Source: Pholis gunnellus
Taxonomy: Eukaryota > Chordata > Actinopteri > Perciformes > Pholidae
Length of the DNA stretch: 64,000 nt
Reading direction: 5' to 3'
Assembly (NCBI GenBank): GCA_910591455.2
Contig: OU342817.1
Span: forward strand, 11,008,415 to 11,072,414
Part shown: piece after piece, positions 10,920 through 24,610 of the stretch
Layout of the letters: each line of letters begins with the position of its first letter
Numbering within the stretch: position 1 is the first letter of the stretch
Translations under genes and position numbers: made by a program
The notes under the pieces: model-generated
The model's database searches: none
The model's input: the letters and a program-made list of their open reading frames with translations, nothing else
What the model was told of the DNA's origin: nothing

Positions 10920-12065
10920 ATTTGTTTACACACTTTGGAAGTGTGTTGAGGTACACAAGAAATATTTTCATGTGGGAATATTCGGAATCTATAAACGAGT
11001 GAACAACTTGGGACATATTTTAAAATTTATTTTCAGAACTACTGTCTGTAATAGAAATTATAAAACAGTTTGTGTAGAAAAAAAAAACATTACATTTCAA
11101 GCTGAACTACAAGCAAGCAGATATTCAAGTGCACCGACAGCTTTAGCTTACACACACAGTGTGGACCACCAACACTGATGGATGCTCGCTGGTCTTTAAA
11201 CTGGACAGACGCCATTAAATGCTTCAGCAATACGTCGGAGACGGTTTCAAGGTATGTTCACGAGGGGCGTGATGACACAGGAGGCAGCTGTCTGGCACAT
11301 TTTAAAGGACCCTGAACCCACACAGGTGTGGGTGATAACAAAACCTCTCTCGGGATCCTATGCCGACAGCGACTGATCGACATTTTCTGTTGTATTTCCA
11401 TCTTTCTCATTTGTATTCGTGAATTGATGACCTCAGCGCTGCCCCGAGATGAGGCCTAATGAGCCAGATTAAGTGAAAACACCTGAGTGTAATGTACAGG
11501 GCCTATTCTTTCTAAATCTTTCCTATAAGCACATTGTTGGGACCTAGTCATGTACACAATGCTACATTATTAGATATCGACTTCTGTGTTTATAGGACAT
11601 ATTTTAACAGTTGTGTAGCATATCTGACTCCGAAACATTAACACTGTGGTGCAAACCGGCCCAATCAGATCCTAATTTTTCTGACCAGTGCTCCATCTGC
11701 TGGCATCGCCTTCAATTAAATACTTTCAATATTTTACAAACAAATATATTTCTCCCTAAATAACAGAAGTTCCAAATGATGGTTGGTTGACGGCCACAAT
11801 TTCTGGTGGAACAAACGAAAATAACTGTCCATCTATTGGCTGGAGTCTGGAGTGGACTGCCCACTCTGTGTCCACTGTCCAACAGTTTCATCCTGCTCCA
11901 CTCATGCTTTATCTCTTTGTGCAACAGGGATGTAATTCTCCAGGTATTATGAAAAGGGTATTCATTTTGTATAGACACACTGGTCCCCCCCCATCTCTTT
12001 CCATGTTGGGGAGTATCTGTGTGTTTGGTTCCCCGGGAACATACACAGTCCAGCATTCGTGGTTC
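10920..12065. other. jun-tada1 spacer (convergent 3' ends)
   Basis: The two genes converge here. The right part should contain the tada1 3' UTR on the minus strand. I see no gene, RNA or clear repeat in this stretch. Confidence 0.5.
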
Positions 12066-15000
12066 TCAGCTGACGAGCACGCCCTCTTTGGCAGCGAGGC
12101 GCTGCCGGTGTACGTGGTCCTGCTCCAGTTCTTCGTGGCTCGGGTGCCAGAGCCGCGACAGGATGCGCTCCATGTTCAGGGCATATATAGTGTGGGAGGG
12201 TATCACACCGCGGTGAACCTACATCAGACAAGTGTTTCAGGAAGACAGTTAGGCATTCGATCCTCTGATGGTTAAATGAGGGCAGACAGGAATAACTGTG
12301 ATAAACAGCAACCACAGAGGTTTAAGTGCAGTTCCCAAATATGACCAATGAAAACATTTCAAAATATCTTACAACCAGAAAGCACCCACTTAAAAGGCTG
12401 AAACATTTACCACTAGTAATGAATACATATTCAGTGTAAATGAATGTCACTCTGTGTATTTTAAGTGTACATACAAAAATGTTCTGTGTCACGCAATTTA
12501 GACATTATGAGGTTCTGATCATTACGGTGAGGAAATGTCAGTTACTGGACCTATTTGACTTTTAATTGAATATCCCTGCATAAGGCACTACATTTGTTGA
12601 AGGTTTTGGGACAGAGAAACGTTCATGAACACGTGTCTCTTACCTGTAGAGCCTCCAGCAGATCAAACATGCTGATTGGAGGGAGGGGAGCGGGGAGAGT
12701 GGCAGCAGAACAAGCCAATAAGTGAACAGCTCGCTGCTCGGCCTCATCAGGTGACACTTGAGGTGGTGGGCCAGTGGCAACGGACGCACTTGGAGGGGGA
12801 CTGAAAGTAAGAAAAAGGAAAAATCACTATGGACTGAAAAATGTGATCAGTACTACGACTACGTTTTAATAAACAGCAACAGAAACCTAACCTAAGAGCG
12901 AACACAGTTGTCCCTACCATTCAGTAACACTGCGGTAAGCAGCAAGGCTGTTTTTCAGATAAGGCTGCGGTGTAACATCACTGCCGAACGCGTACGGGAA
13001 GCGACCATCTCGTAACCGATACGCCTTCCTCCGGGTGATGACAGCAGTCAGGACGTCTTTCAAGTGGTGCTGAATATAAATCAGAGCAGAACGTCAGCCA
13101 TTGCTCAATCTCCTGGGTAAACACAGCAGTCAGTCATACTTAATAAGCGGTACAACAAAATCTCTAAAAGTGAAACCACCATTCTCTCGTATTTTGTATT
13201 TCAGTACAAACTATGAGAGAAATACTTTGTATTAGAGAAAATGGTTTCCAAAATTATGAATTTCTCGAGGACAGAATTAATTACATTTTTATGAATTTCA
13301 AGGACAAAACTGATAGACGGAGTTAAGGAACGAACATGTTCAACCTGTTGCCTGCTGGACCACCAGCCATCGCCTTGTGAGTGTTTATTACAACCTTGTA
13401 TGAGAGATCAACACTGACGTAAAAGTCAAATATGGAAACTTGCTTTCAGTGTTGGGCGAAGATACTCGGGTTCTTCTTTGTGGTAACAACTTTATTTCTT
13501 TTAATTCAGGGACTCTTTTGTTTTAAAGCTGCAAATATGAAAAATGTAGTTTTCCTTCATCTACAAACACAAATTCATTACATTTATTAACGTTTCTCTG
13601 TGTGATGATATTGTCATTTTTGACAATGCTACAAAATAAACGATTCAAAATCAAATATTGGCATTGTTGTAAATTTCACACTTTTTTTATTTTAGGGATT
13701 TAATTTGGTACTCACTCATCCTCTGACAGAAGGTATCATATGTCGTGCAGATTGTAAAGCCCTTTGAGGCCATTTTTGTATTGCAAAATTGACGTGACTC
13801 AGCATTGCTGGCGGACAGTTGCTACAAACCTCAAGAGCGTAGATCATGCTGCCGACGGCATCGTCTGTGATGTTATCCAGGCCCAGCTCGAAGGCCGTCA
13901 CCATCATGCGGGCCTCCAGCTGGCCCCGTGTGGGCAACAGCAGAGTGTGGGCACTTAGACGCAGCTCCTCCTCCTCACCTCCCACCTCCCTGGGGCTGAA
14001 AGGCTGGGCGGCGTTCAGAGGGTTCTGTGGCTGGAAACGATGCTGAAGACATACAAGCATCCAAATGATACAGACAAGACAGTTGTTAATGCACCGGTTG
14101 ATTCATTATATGCCACTAACCTTTAAAAAACATTTACACCCTGTCATTAATTGAGCACTTACATTATTATGAACATTTCAACATTTGGCAGAGCTGCTGT
14201 TAACGCAGCCATTATCTCCAGGGATGAATATGAGAATAAGTACTTACATCAAACTTCTGTCTGGAGGAACATTTCTTCTTCCCTTTTGGTTTTCCAGGCT
14301 TTGAAGCAGAGCCACCTTGCCACTGTAGTTGCCCTGCGCCCTCTAGAGGACAGTAGAAGAACACAAGATGAGTTGAAGAAAACATAAATACAGATCACAT
14401 TGAAAAAGAATATTTCCCTTTAGTTAAATGTTACAACTTTTCAACAGTGATAGCCTCTAACTGGCTGTATGCAGTGGGTCTTTGATCACAGGCCCTCTGT
14501 CACATACACACTTTGAAATTCCATTACTAAATCAATTAATTTAACAACAAAGCCATTATTTCAAGGTGTCTGAAAATGACACTAACACCTAAGACAATCA
14601 AATCGCTTTAAATAAAAAAGGTACAACTGATTACGGTATTGTACATTTCAATAAAACAAAGCTTGGACACAAACACAAGCTCAACTTCACCTGGTGTGGA
14701 CACAATGATTTGGCAGCGTGTGAGGATGGCCAGGAGAAAATCGTTGTGGACATGGACTGTAGAGGAAGACCGAGAGAAATACAAATAAGCAACACTTCTC
14801 TAGAAAGCATCAACTACTCAACTGGAAGTGTTTCTTGGTTACTCACCGTTCTCCTGAGCCAACAGACGACGCGCCTCAATGTCAAACTCCTCCTTGCTGA
14901 TTTTCTGTTTGAACCATAGCTTCAGGTTTGCCCAGTAACTGCGTGGAGAGGCAACAAACAGAAAACATCATCACAAGACTCACCTTACGCCATGAGTTCA

Positions 15001-15508
15001 GGTGCATTTACTGCATTCCTTTCGTTTCATAAACAAACCTATGTTAAGACATAATGTAACGTTAGCCTCCCGTCTCATTAAGTGAAAATAAATGATTGAC
15101 TTTTCTCTCTTTTTAATACATGTTTCTTTTTCCATCTCAAGTTACACATCCAAATACCTTTAAACTGCATTCATACAAACCTGCAAACACGTAAACGTGT
15201 ATCACTTCCCCCTGAGAGCACATAATAAATACTGAATAACTGCAAAGACATATTGGCTGATTGATAACTGTTGCTGAGGAGAAATGCTGCAAACATTAGC
15301 AAGTGATAGCAAGCTGCTACTTTCCAAAAGCTAACTAACGGTAGAATTACTTTGCATTTCAACGGTAAACAAAGGAAAATAATAGACACCCAACAGCACA
15401 AATAGAAAACACACACGAAAAGCATTTTACTTACTGCTTGACATTATCACCAATTGCATCAGTTAAATTCTTCTTCGCAATCTCAAGCTCGCTAACATGA
15501 GCTGCCAT
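12066..15508 (-). CDS. tada1: Transcriptional adapter 1 (SAGA/STAGA subunit, Hfi1/Ada1 family)
   Basis: TADA1 is a nuclear scaffold of the SAGA histone acetyltransferase co-activator, and its histone-fold region pairs within the complex core. Eight coding exons on the minus strand: 15435-15508, 14847-14938, 14691-14756, 14248-14342, 13830-14042, 12918-13069, 12644-12800 and 12066-12218. They join in frame to 333 residues; human TADA1 is 335 by memory. Diagnostic blocks are YWANLKLWFKQKISKEEFD near the N-terminus, DHRFQPQNPL, LPTRGQLEARMMVTAFELGL, TRRKAYRLRDG with FAYGS-type context, TPQPYLKNS, and the C-terminal HRQRLAAKEG. I chose the ATG at 15506-15508 because MAAHVSELE aligns with the human start. 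An in-frame ATG three codons upstream (15515-15517) could be used instead. Confidence 0.95.
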
Positions 15509-15517
15509 GGCGTTCAT

Positions 15518-16660
15518 GAATTACTACAAGTACGTCATCATTCGGCGACACAACTGTTTCCCTTTGTTTTTGTTTCTCAACTTTATTGAAGCTTTCATTA
15601 ACAGGACGAAAAATAAAAATCACGAACACATTCTACATAAGCAATGTTATCCTTAACATTACCAAAAAATACTTAATTATTACTTTAGGCCTACACAATA
15701 GGAGTGGCAGCTAATAGATGTAGGGCTCGCTGTACACTTAAAACAAATGGCATTTTTTCGGAAAATAATATTTATCTGAAATATTTATCCTGAGATGCTC
15801 ATTAATTTCATTTTAAATAAAACTACTTGCTCCTCTTTTGTTTGTGAGAGAGAGAAGCTGTTATAAAGGGTGTCAGGCATGTGTACAATAGCTTCACTGA
15901 CCCACTGCCTGTTTTAAAAGCGTATCGAAAGGTTGCCTCGTAAAACTACTCCACCACTAGATGGTATCATAGTATCATTTAAAATCTGCATAGCCCAGCC
16001 CACTTACATCTTGGTGCAGAAGAGTTAAAAGAGAAATTAGACTTGTGCATTTGAAATTGAACGTGCTTTATCAAAGTGTCAACATTCATCACAGTGGCAA
16101 GGTCAGGATGCATTCCCCTCCCCCCCCAAAAATGTAATGCTGTAATATAGATTTATTTCAAGACAGAAAGGTCTTATCTGCATTTTGCAAGCAGCTCAGC
16201 GTGAGTCTTTGAGGCAGAATTGCCTGTTTTGTTGCTCATGTTTTTTTGAGATTGAAAACATGATATGAGCTGGTATGGTACCTTGGGCACCCTAGAGCCT
16301 GGTGTTGTGTTCAAAGTATGGCTGTGGGATCAATGTGGAAGTCTGATCAATGCCAAGAATGTCCCTGGAGAAAAAAAGATTATCTCATGGATACTAAGCT
16401 GTGAAACAACATGAGTAAATCCAAGTTAAATTTGTTCCCAGCACTAGGAATGTATTATTATTTGTTTGTTTTTTAATGATCTTCACATTTTTTACTGCTA
16501 AGTAAAACCAACTAAGGGATATTTTGACCCGCTCACTCCAGAAATACTTTAAATGATCTCAGTAACTTAAAGCCAGCTGCCAGAATCCAAGTAGGTTTAA
16601 TAAAACTGGTGAAAGCTGTCATTTAAAAAAACATGTATCACATCCCATTTTAACCACTGA
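15518..16660. other. tada1 promoter side and upstream spacer
   Basis: tada1 transcription must start just right of 15508, where a TGACGTA half-CRE (minus strand, 15531-15537) lies close to the start codon. The remainder is AT-rich and I recognise no gene. Confidence 0.4.
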
Positions 16661-16689
16661 AATTCTTGCCACATTCAAAAGTGCCTCAC

Positions 16690-16860
16690 ATCTGCAGCTA
16701 CTTTAGAATGCAGCAGCTAAAATATGAACGGCTGTGAAATTAAGAGATCAGACCGTGTATTTCCTGTTCTATAATTTAAAGGTAACAGTTAAATTCAGAA
16801 CTGGTGTAAAAAATTGTAGTAATCGCATTTAAAGCTCATCCAGGGCTGGTCGTAGCGGGA
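16690..16860 (+). repeat. Possible decayed LINE (L2/CR1-like) fragment
   Basis: One frame begins NAAAKI and contains scattered residues reminiscent of the C-terminal reverse-transcriptase region of fish non-LTR elements (the 'NAAAR...HWLPV' neighbourhood). It is broken by stops. The match is weak and rests on pattern memory. Confidence 0.3.
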
Positions 16861-18109
16861 CTTTAATTTCATTTGACTTTCCCTTGATGTGGGCTCAATT
16901 TAGCTCAAGACATCAAGTCCTTTTTCAGTGTATGTAAATATTTCTTATCCTTATCTTTTTGTAAATTTTTGTAATAATTGTCTAATTTGTACTGTTGTGT
17001 TTTTATTTCTTTATTTTAGCACCGATTACACTGATTCGGCAAGCAATAATTTTATAACTATATATTTTTAGCAGCTGAAAGAATTTTTTTTATTTTATTG
17101 GTTCTACTGCTGTAAGTGTTTTTTTATTCTCCTGGGCTGGATCAAAAACATTTCTGTGGTTCCTTCTGTTGTGCTTTGTGGCTATTTGGCTCATGCCTCA
17201 CTTGAGCCAGTTTAGACCAGGGAGGCCCTTTTGTTTTTCACAGTTTTAACTATGGTGTAGAATCAGTTGAGTAGTCAGGGCGGTCACTCCTTTGGCTCAG
17301 TCTCCCCAGGCGGTCCTGAAGCCTTAAAGAGACCTCCATGACTCACGCCATCTATCACAATAAGTGAAACCGTATATCCAGAAACACACAGTTAACAGTC
17401 ATACTATAGACTATTAGCGGGTCCTCCATTTCAGTGACTACATGCTGACTCCACAGTGTTCTGAGGTCGTACGTCTTTGCAAAGGAGATCCATTGGATAA
17501 GGGGTTTCAAAGTTTGAGTCTAGAATAAACAAGCTTTTCATACCAGCCACAGGATCTATGAAAACCATCTGAAATTCTGGTCACTAATAGATGTATTTAA
17601 CAGACTATATATCTGTTAGAAGGTAGCTGAAATTCAAGGAGCTCAGTTGTCACTGCTCATATGTTCCTTTGTTTGTTATCTCTGGGTTCGATCGGTGCAT
17701 AGATTGACGTCTTTCGGTTAAAAAAAAAAAAATCAAATTTTCACAATCTCAGCACTCTCTCGCATGCTTCACATGCTCTATGAAGTATCCCTCTACTGTA
17801 TGTCTTAAACTAATAAGGGAGAGTGGAAACTGCAGCTGACTGCAGCTCAGTGAGCCTTCCCAGATCCCTCCAAATAATCATCCATCTTAAACAAGTGTCT
17901 ATTAAGCTTTAAATCAAAAGAGCACTTAGGAGCAGACTTAGCTATGGAGTTGTATACTGTAGTGCAAAAATTAGTCATGGTGCTTATTTTCAAAGAAAAC
18001 AGCTCCACATCCTGCATGTTGATTTTCTGGTTGACTGGTTTTAAGGCTAATGAGTCCCTCTCATGGACATTTTCCCAACAGCAGATGTCTTTCAGCAAAC
18101 AGCAGTAGA

Positions 18110-18420
18110 GCCAGCTTCTTCCACAAATCTTCCGACCCTGGTGCCACCATGGCGGTGAAATACGTAGACAGCGACGCTTCACTCGGTGACAAAGAGGGCC
18201 TTTCACCTTGAAACCTGCAGCGGTTCTCAGAGGACCACACTGCAGCAGCGCTCGGCCATCCCCAAGTCTGTCGGCCAGGTATTCGAGGTGGTACGGGCGT
18301 GAGTGTGGTCCCCTCACCAGAGCCAAGGATGTCACCTTCTCTCCTCCAATGCCTGGCTGCGCAGGAGTTTGGTTTTTTGTGGGCCCATCATGCATTTCTA
18401 TAACCTCGTGAGGCTGTTTA
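18110..18420. pseudogene. Unidentified coding-like or repeat-derived segment
   Basis: A relatively GC-rich island in AT-rich surroundings. It has a Kozak-like start (ccaccatgg at about 18146-18154) followed on the plus strand by MAVKYVDSDASLGDKEG and an early stop, then a further open frame. The minus strand is open for 182 codons (17847-18395). I recognise neither product. It could be a retro-pseudogene or a dispersed repeat, and no function is claimed. Confidence 0.25.
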
Positions 18421-18939
18421 AAATGTAAGGGTTCAGTGTGTGTAGTGGGCAGAGTTATTGGAAGACTTCAGTTACAGCTCCTGTGGTGACGCAGCGTCCC
18501 GTACCAACAGTCTCTGGGGTGGTTGTAGGCTTGATGTCTGAGAGGCACACTTGTGACAGGAAGGTGGACATGTCACCAAACAGAGAGTTGGATTTATAGA
18601 ACAAGTGTGCTCAGATGGCTAACTGTTCAATTAAATTCCTAGAAAAGAGTGTCTGAGTCTGCACTTGACCTTTTTTATAGCTCAAAGTTGAAATAAACAC
18701 CAACCATTACCTCTAAAGCTCACTAATTAACATGTTTTATCTTGTTAGTTTAACCCTTACATACAAGAACTGTAAAAAATAAGCTTTGGTTTTACGGGGT
18801 TTTATGGGTTGGATTATTTATTGGCAAAAAGTAACTGGGTTCAGTGACATATAGGTCTGTAAGTGCTCGTAAATTCACAATTTGTTGTTTTTACATTTTA
18901 TTTTCTGTACAAATAAGACAAGCAAGACATAACATATAG

Positions 18940-19250
18940 GGACTTTTAGAGGTGCTGGTGGGTGATTTAAAAGAAAAAAACTTTGGACAGAGGCAGGCTA
19001 GCTGGGTCTACTTTAGTCTTTATGCTAACATAAGCTTCCTGGCTCTACCTTCAAACTTATATTCATGTTCACCGTTCAGACAGGTTCGCCCAATTTTACT
19101 CTTGGCAAGAGAGAAAATCAGCCTATTTCCCCAACTATTCCTTTAAGTACCGATCCAATCCTAGTGTACCCGTATAAGCAGATAATTCTCAGTCAAGTTC
19201 TTAGTCAAATAACGTATTTCCCAAAATGTCACACTATTCTTTTGAAATAA
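18940..19250 (+). repeat. Copy of a common teleost dispersed repeat ('gctaagct' family)
   Basis: Bases from about 18970 carry tttggacagaggcaggctag, then agtctttatgctaa, then cttggcaagaga and aactattcctttaa, in the order I know from this fish repeat. Other copies lie at 41725-41890, 43833-43975, 44278-44790 and 48232-48340. Confidence 0.6.
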
Positions 19251-19259
19251 AAAGTAACA

Positions 19260-21420
19260 ACAATGAATGTAGCCCAAAAAAACGTTACCCTCAGAAAACA
19301 GCAGTTTGATTTACAGTATAAAAGTTTAGGTTTATATGAATAGACAGTGATAAGAGTCATGTAGCTCAGGTTGAGAGCCAGACATGAACTGATGACTTGC
19401 CCTTAGTCATCCACAGAATGTGTCACCACTTGAAACGAGATGCCTCTACGATGTATTCATCCGTCTCCTTGAGACATTTTCACGCCAACACAAAGCACAG
19501 AGCCACGCACATTTATTAGAACTCTTATTTCTGTTGAATACAATTACATTTCCTTCTCTAGACTAACTAAAGTGTGTGCTGTAAAAACAGCAACATTTCA
19601 TCTGTGTGACTCACAACCACAAGAAAAGGAAGATTAGGACTTGGTTATAAATCAGCATGGCACATGAAAGGAGTTCCTTTAAATCCGAAAGAAGAAGAAT
19701 GTCCTCTGAAGTGACCCTAAATGTCTGTTGTGTGCTAATGTTCTACCAAGTATTGTGACTCAATGGTTTCAGCTTTCACTACAGTATAATTTTAACATAA
19801 TGCCGTTTTTATTGGACGCTGCTTTTTTACATGTTCATAAACATGTTTCCATGTCCAGCTGGGTTTGACCGGTCTCCTGGCTTTGTGTTTTGTTGCTTTA
19901 TAAACGTTTGTTAAAGAGATGGGTGTGAGGGACTTTGTGGCCTAAAGAGAAACAGAACAATATGAGGGTCTATTTTCAGCTGAGAGACCAAAGACTGGTG
20001 GGTGTTGTTAAAAGCAGACCACAAGTTAAAAGAAAACAGAAAAAAACAGCTCCCCTCTCCTCTCGGATGGTTACCCCAAAAGGATGCCGTTTTCCTTCCA
20101 TACCGGTGATTAGAGAGAGCAGCCGTGACTTTGTCAATGGAAGATATTTTACGAAAACATGCAGTTCAAGCACTTTTGTGTGGAAAGAATGTAAATTTCT
20201 GTGTATTTAGAGGAAGAGGGGGGAAAATAATTTCGAAATTTGGACCAGTTCCATCCCCGTTCATCCCACACCCCTCCCCCCTCCCTCCTCCCTCCTCCTT
20301 TTTTCTTTCTTCATCCTGTCTGGCTTTCAGCAATGTGTTTCTCGTTGTCTGTCCCATTGCCTGTAACTCTCAACACGCTTGGTTGGCATATTTTTTGTGC
20401 TTGAAAACCACTGAAAACAACATATTTCCATCTCTTTTTCCCCCTCCAACAATGCCCATTTCTCAGAGTCATACTGACATTTAATCATCAGCCAAATGAG
20501 TAAAACATACAACAGCAATGTCCATATGTGCAAGCACACTTTGAGAATGATTGTCATTCATACAGCGGAGGAAATTAGTTATATTTTCTATAGGATCGTT
20601 TACTGTTCCCTCGGGACACCTGGTCCTTTTCACTGTTATGATAAGTTAATTGTACACATAAATTATCGTTTCTAGTCATAAAGTAGTTTAACATACAGTA
20701 TAAAGGTCATTCTAAGTGCAGAGAGAGACTGTTTTTGTGTAATCAAATGTACATATGCTGTGTCTTAAAACCACCTTCGTTTCTCCAACTCCTTAAAAAG
20801 TTGGTCTTTTCAGATCTGGAAGTAGAGATGGAGTCTGAATAGATCAATATAGGTATTAATGAAATGCATTTTCCAGCTCATACCACAAGTTAAATACCAT
20901 GTATGAGCATTTAACCCACACGTTTATCTTGGCGAGGTAGGAAGAGCTGCATTTAGATCCTGTTATGCTAAAGCTTATGAATGACATCAATACCAGTGGA
21001 GCTCTGTTAGGATGTGGCACCTCATCTCCACGGGGTGACATAGTAATGAGGAAAACACTGCGGCCTCTTAATCAGATAGACAGCTTGCATTATTTAGCTG
21101 CAAAATGGCCTTAATTATCCCTTCAACATCATATGTATTTGGTTATTAAAAGAGCTGTATGGCTTACTTTAAACAGTCATCATGTCCCCTAAATCCCTCT
21201 ATGTGTATCTATTATGCTATAAAGAGAACAATGTTTCACGCAGAGTTCATGTCTGTAACAGGAGGCAGTTCAAGTCACTACTGGTGGTTGGTAATCTCCA
21301 TAGGTGTAGTTCTTCTGTCTAGGATCAACCAATTGCTGATGACATATACAGTCACAGAATGAGGTTCAAGTTTGCCCCTGGCCTCCACAGTTACCCCTGG
21401 ACCAGCCTGGCTTGCAGTAT
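19260..21420. other. Spacer downstream of angptl1
   Basis: This holds the angptl1 3' UTR at its right end (minus strand) and a pyrimidine-rich tract at 20265-20310. I see no gene. AT content is high and reading frames are short. Confidence 0.5.
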
Positions 21421-21424
21421 CTCC

Positions 21425-24400
21425 TCAGTCTATGGGCCTGATCAGCATACGGACAGACTTCATAGAGTAGAAGCCTCCGCCGTAGTCCGCCCAGAAGATC
21501 CCATCTTGGAATTTGCTGCGGTAAACGCCTCCGGTGTACCATACACCGTTGAGATTAGCTTGGCCGCAGGCGTTGTACCACCAGCCTCCTTTGTGGAAAT
21601 GGGCACAGTTACCTGTTGTAGAGAGACAGGAATGGTTATGATTAGCTGTATGAGGAAGTATGTTTTTCACACAGAAAATGATTCAAAAGGTATGTGTCTT
21701 CAGAAAACATCTATATTCAGCAAGGTCTCACTCCCATAGCCTCAAATATTGACATCTGGGCAGTAGCCCTCGGCGTCTTGATGCAGACCATAGACTGAAT
21801 AAAATATGGACGTAGTCTCCGTGATGTCATCAATAGGTGTCTGAAGAACCAGCCGTCGCCATCTTTGGCAGTGACGACACAGCCTAACTCTAAAAAGAGG
21901 TAAAGAGGTGAATCGTTGCAGAGGCGCGCCGGGTGAAGCAGCAATGCAAACAGCTAGCTGCTAGCAACCTGAGACGGCACCCACCTGTCATACCTAACAT
22001 TAAGCCTAATATAATATAAAAAACAGTGAGCTATATGTAAATCATTCATGAATGTGTAAATTAGCGATGGAGACCATAAGCGTTTTTGTACCAGGCTGTA
22101 AACATGTATATTTCTGCTGTAAAGTCGGGCATTTTAACATGAGGGTTTATGGGGATTCACTCGCTTTTGGAGCCAGCTTCAAGTAGCCATTTGAAAGAAC
22201 TTCCGTTTTGACACTTTAGAGTTGGCTCCATTTTTCAGCACTGGAGGTTGCCACTTGTTCTTCATGTAACCGTTTCTGGTTTTCACAGTGTTTGCAAACG
22301 AAGAGAGCTTGCGAGCGCCGACATGCTCACAACAATAGACGGAAAAGTGTGAGAGGTGTTGCAGGCAATTGCGGGAAGGATTCAATTGGTCTTCACGGAT
22401 AAACATTTCAAGAATGTGATGATGTCTGATTTTACTTTACTTTACGTCAGTTTTGCTTAATAGGATGTGAAAACTTTAAATCTTTGTATCCACTCAGATC
22501 ACAGGGAGCACCTAATAATTCCAATATCAGATTATTAAAGGAGAAACTTGAAATTCCAATAGAACATCATGATGCACTTCAAAGGGCCCCCGTGTTTATT
22601 TACCTGCGAATGCATCCTTGTCTCGATCCAGAGTAGTAAACGGTTTGCCGTTGTGGCTGCTCAGGGAGTCCCCGGCGTTGCCCTGGTAGGTGCCCAGCCG
22701 CAGGCGGTAACCCTCGCTCTCAGGCTCGAGATGGAAGCTGCTGTACTGAGCGTAGACCTTCTTGTCCATCCAGTCCTCCATCTCCACCAGCAGCTTGTAG
22801 TCCTCCTGCCTCCCCAGGTTGTAGATGCCTTCCAGACCGAGCCAGTATTCCCCGTCTATGTTGCCAAAGCCGCTCTGCGTCAAAGGAAGATTAAAAGGAA
22901 GGTTAGAGGAAGATTACAGAAAATAATGAGCATTGTTTTTCATGTGGTAGCCTGAGGAGTTTAGAAACATGAGAATTGTTTAGGAACTTAAAACCCCCTT
23001 GGGGACGAGGCTGTCGGATTGTTACAGAACAAATGAGAATTTTCTTTTTGATGACGTTCTGGTCTTGGTTCTGCAGTTGAGACAAACTACAAAACTTCAA
23101 AAGAAAGAAGATGTGGGAAAAGAATGCTCCCCTGTCTTTGAAATTCCTAAAAAAGACATGTTGTAGTGTTTATGCGGGAAAATAACCATCCAACGTCAGA
23201 ATGCTGGTTCATCGCTCAAACCCAGAAGAGCTCTTGGATCGTGGTTAATGGCGAAACTGGCCTGGGCGCTCGTGCTGAATATCCGCGAGCAATCTACATC
23301 TGGCCATGTGCCTCCAGAACACTTCACTTGGTAGAGGAGTTTTGAGGTTTGTGATTGTGGATTAGCCGGGTGAGCCAGCAGATGATGACTGATGTAGGGT
23401 TTCAGTGCAGGGTCTTCTCTCCGGTGCTGTGTGTGTGCGTGTGTACATGTGGTGGCTTTGTGGGAGACTGCAGAAGCAAATCAATGTTGAAGAGAGCAAT
23501 TTAGCTTCCAGTTACACATACACAAGCCTGGCCGGGCTGAATGGAACACTGGATCACCGGGGCTGCCAGCAGCGATATACTCCAGCTCATTCTCACAGGG
23601 CTTTGATGAGAGGGTCTATACGGTGTGGTGTAGTAAGCCAAGTAGCCATCCATCCAGGAAGGCACCATAGGAGAAGCGGTTTTGGAAAGAAACGCCTGCA
23701 TATTGAGCTGTGGAACATACCTTCCTTGTGGGTCATCTAATGTTTCATAATGGGAATCTCAAACCATATGACCTTGGACGAATAGCGCTGCTGACGGGGC
23801 GTTATATTTTACAGTAAGTGAAAACACAAGGATTCTGGCCCAGGAAATAGTCCCAATGAACCCAGATGCTTCCTCTAGACGGGTCATATAACGGCACTCC
23901 CGTCGTCTCTGGATGACCCAAATATTCAGGCTGGCTCAGGAGGTGAGAGAAAAATAAGAAAAACAGGGCTGGGGGGGAAGTGTCATATGTCATCACCTTG
24001 TAGTTGTCCCAGTTCCTGAAGAAGTTAACGGAGCCGTCTCTCCTGCTCTGGATTACAGTCCAGCCCCCGTTGTCTATATCCTGTTCACACCAGGCCTGGA
24101 CGGGCCTCTCAGCTTCGTCTGGTTTGATCAGGTACATGCCGCTGGTGCTGTGACCCGCTTCCTGCGCCGCGAGACAGTCTCTGAACGGGCCTAAAGGACA
24201 AGAACAAGAGAGGGAGGCAGGTGGTAAGACAGACAGGGAAGTTTGTAACAAAGTGTGTAACTTCTAAATAGTTCTGAATAGAAGGTGTGTTTGGGATAAT
24301 TACCACCAACCCCATCCCCAAACAAAAAGAAAACAAATATCTGTGTTAAGACTTTTGGGCACTAAGCTTGGCTAGTTTGCTTTTAGCAGACAATTTTCTA

Positions 24401-24569
24401 TCCATTATCTAGTTACTGCATTTTGGCTTTGTAGGGCATTTTTTGTTACCAGGGCACTGAGACAACATCATGAGTTTACATGATGATGAGGAGGCATTGA
24501 AGTCAATGTCTGACAGAGGGCTAAACAAGTAGGAAAAAACAGTAAACAACAGACAGAACAATACAAAAT

Positions 24570-24610
<41 letters not shown>

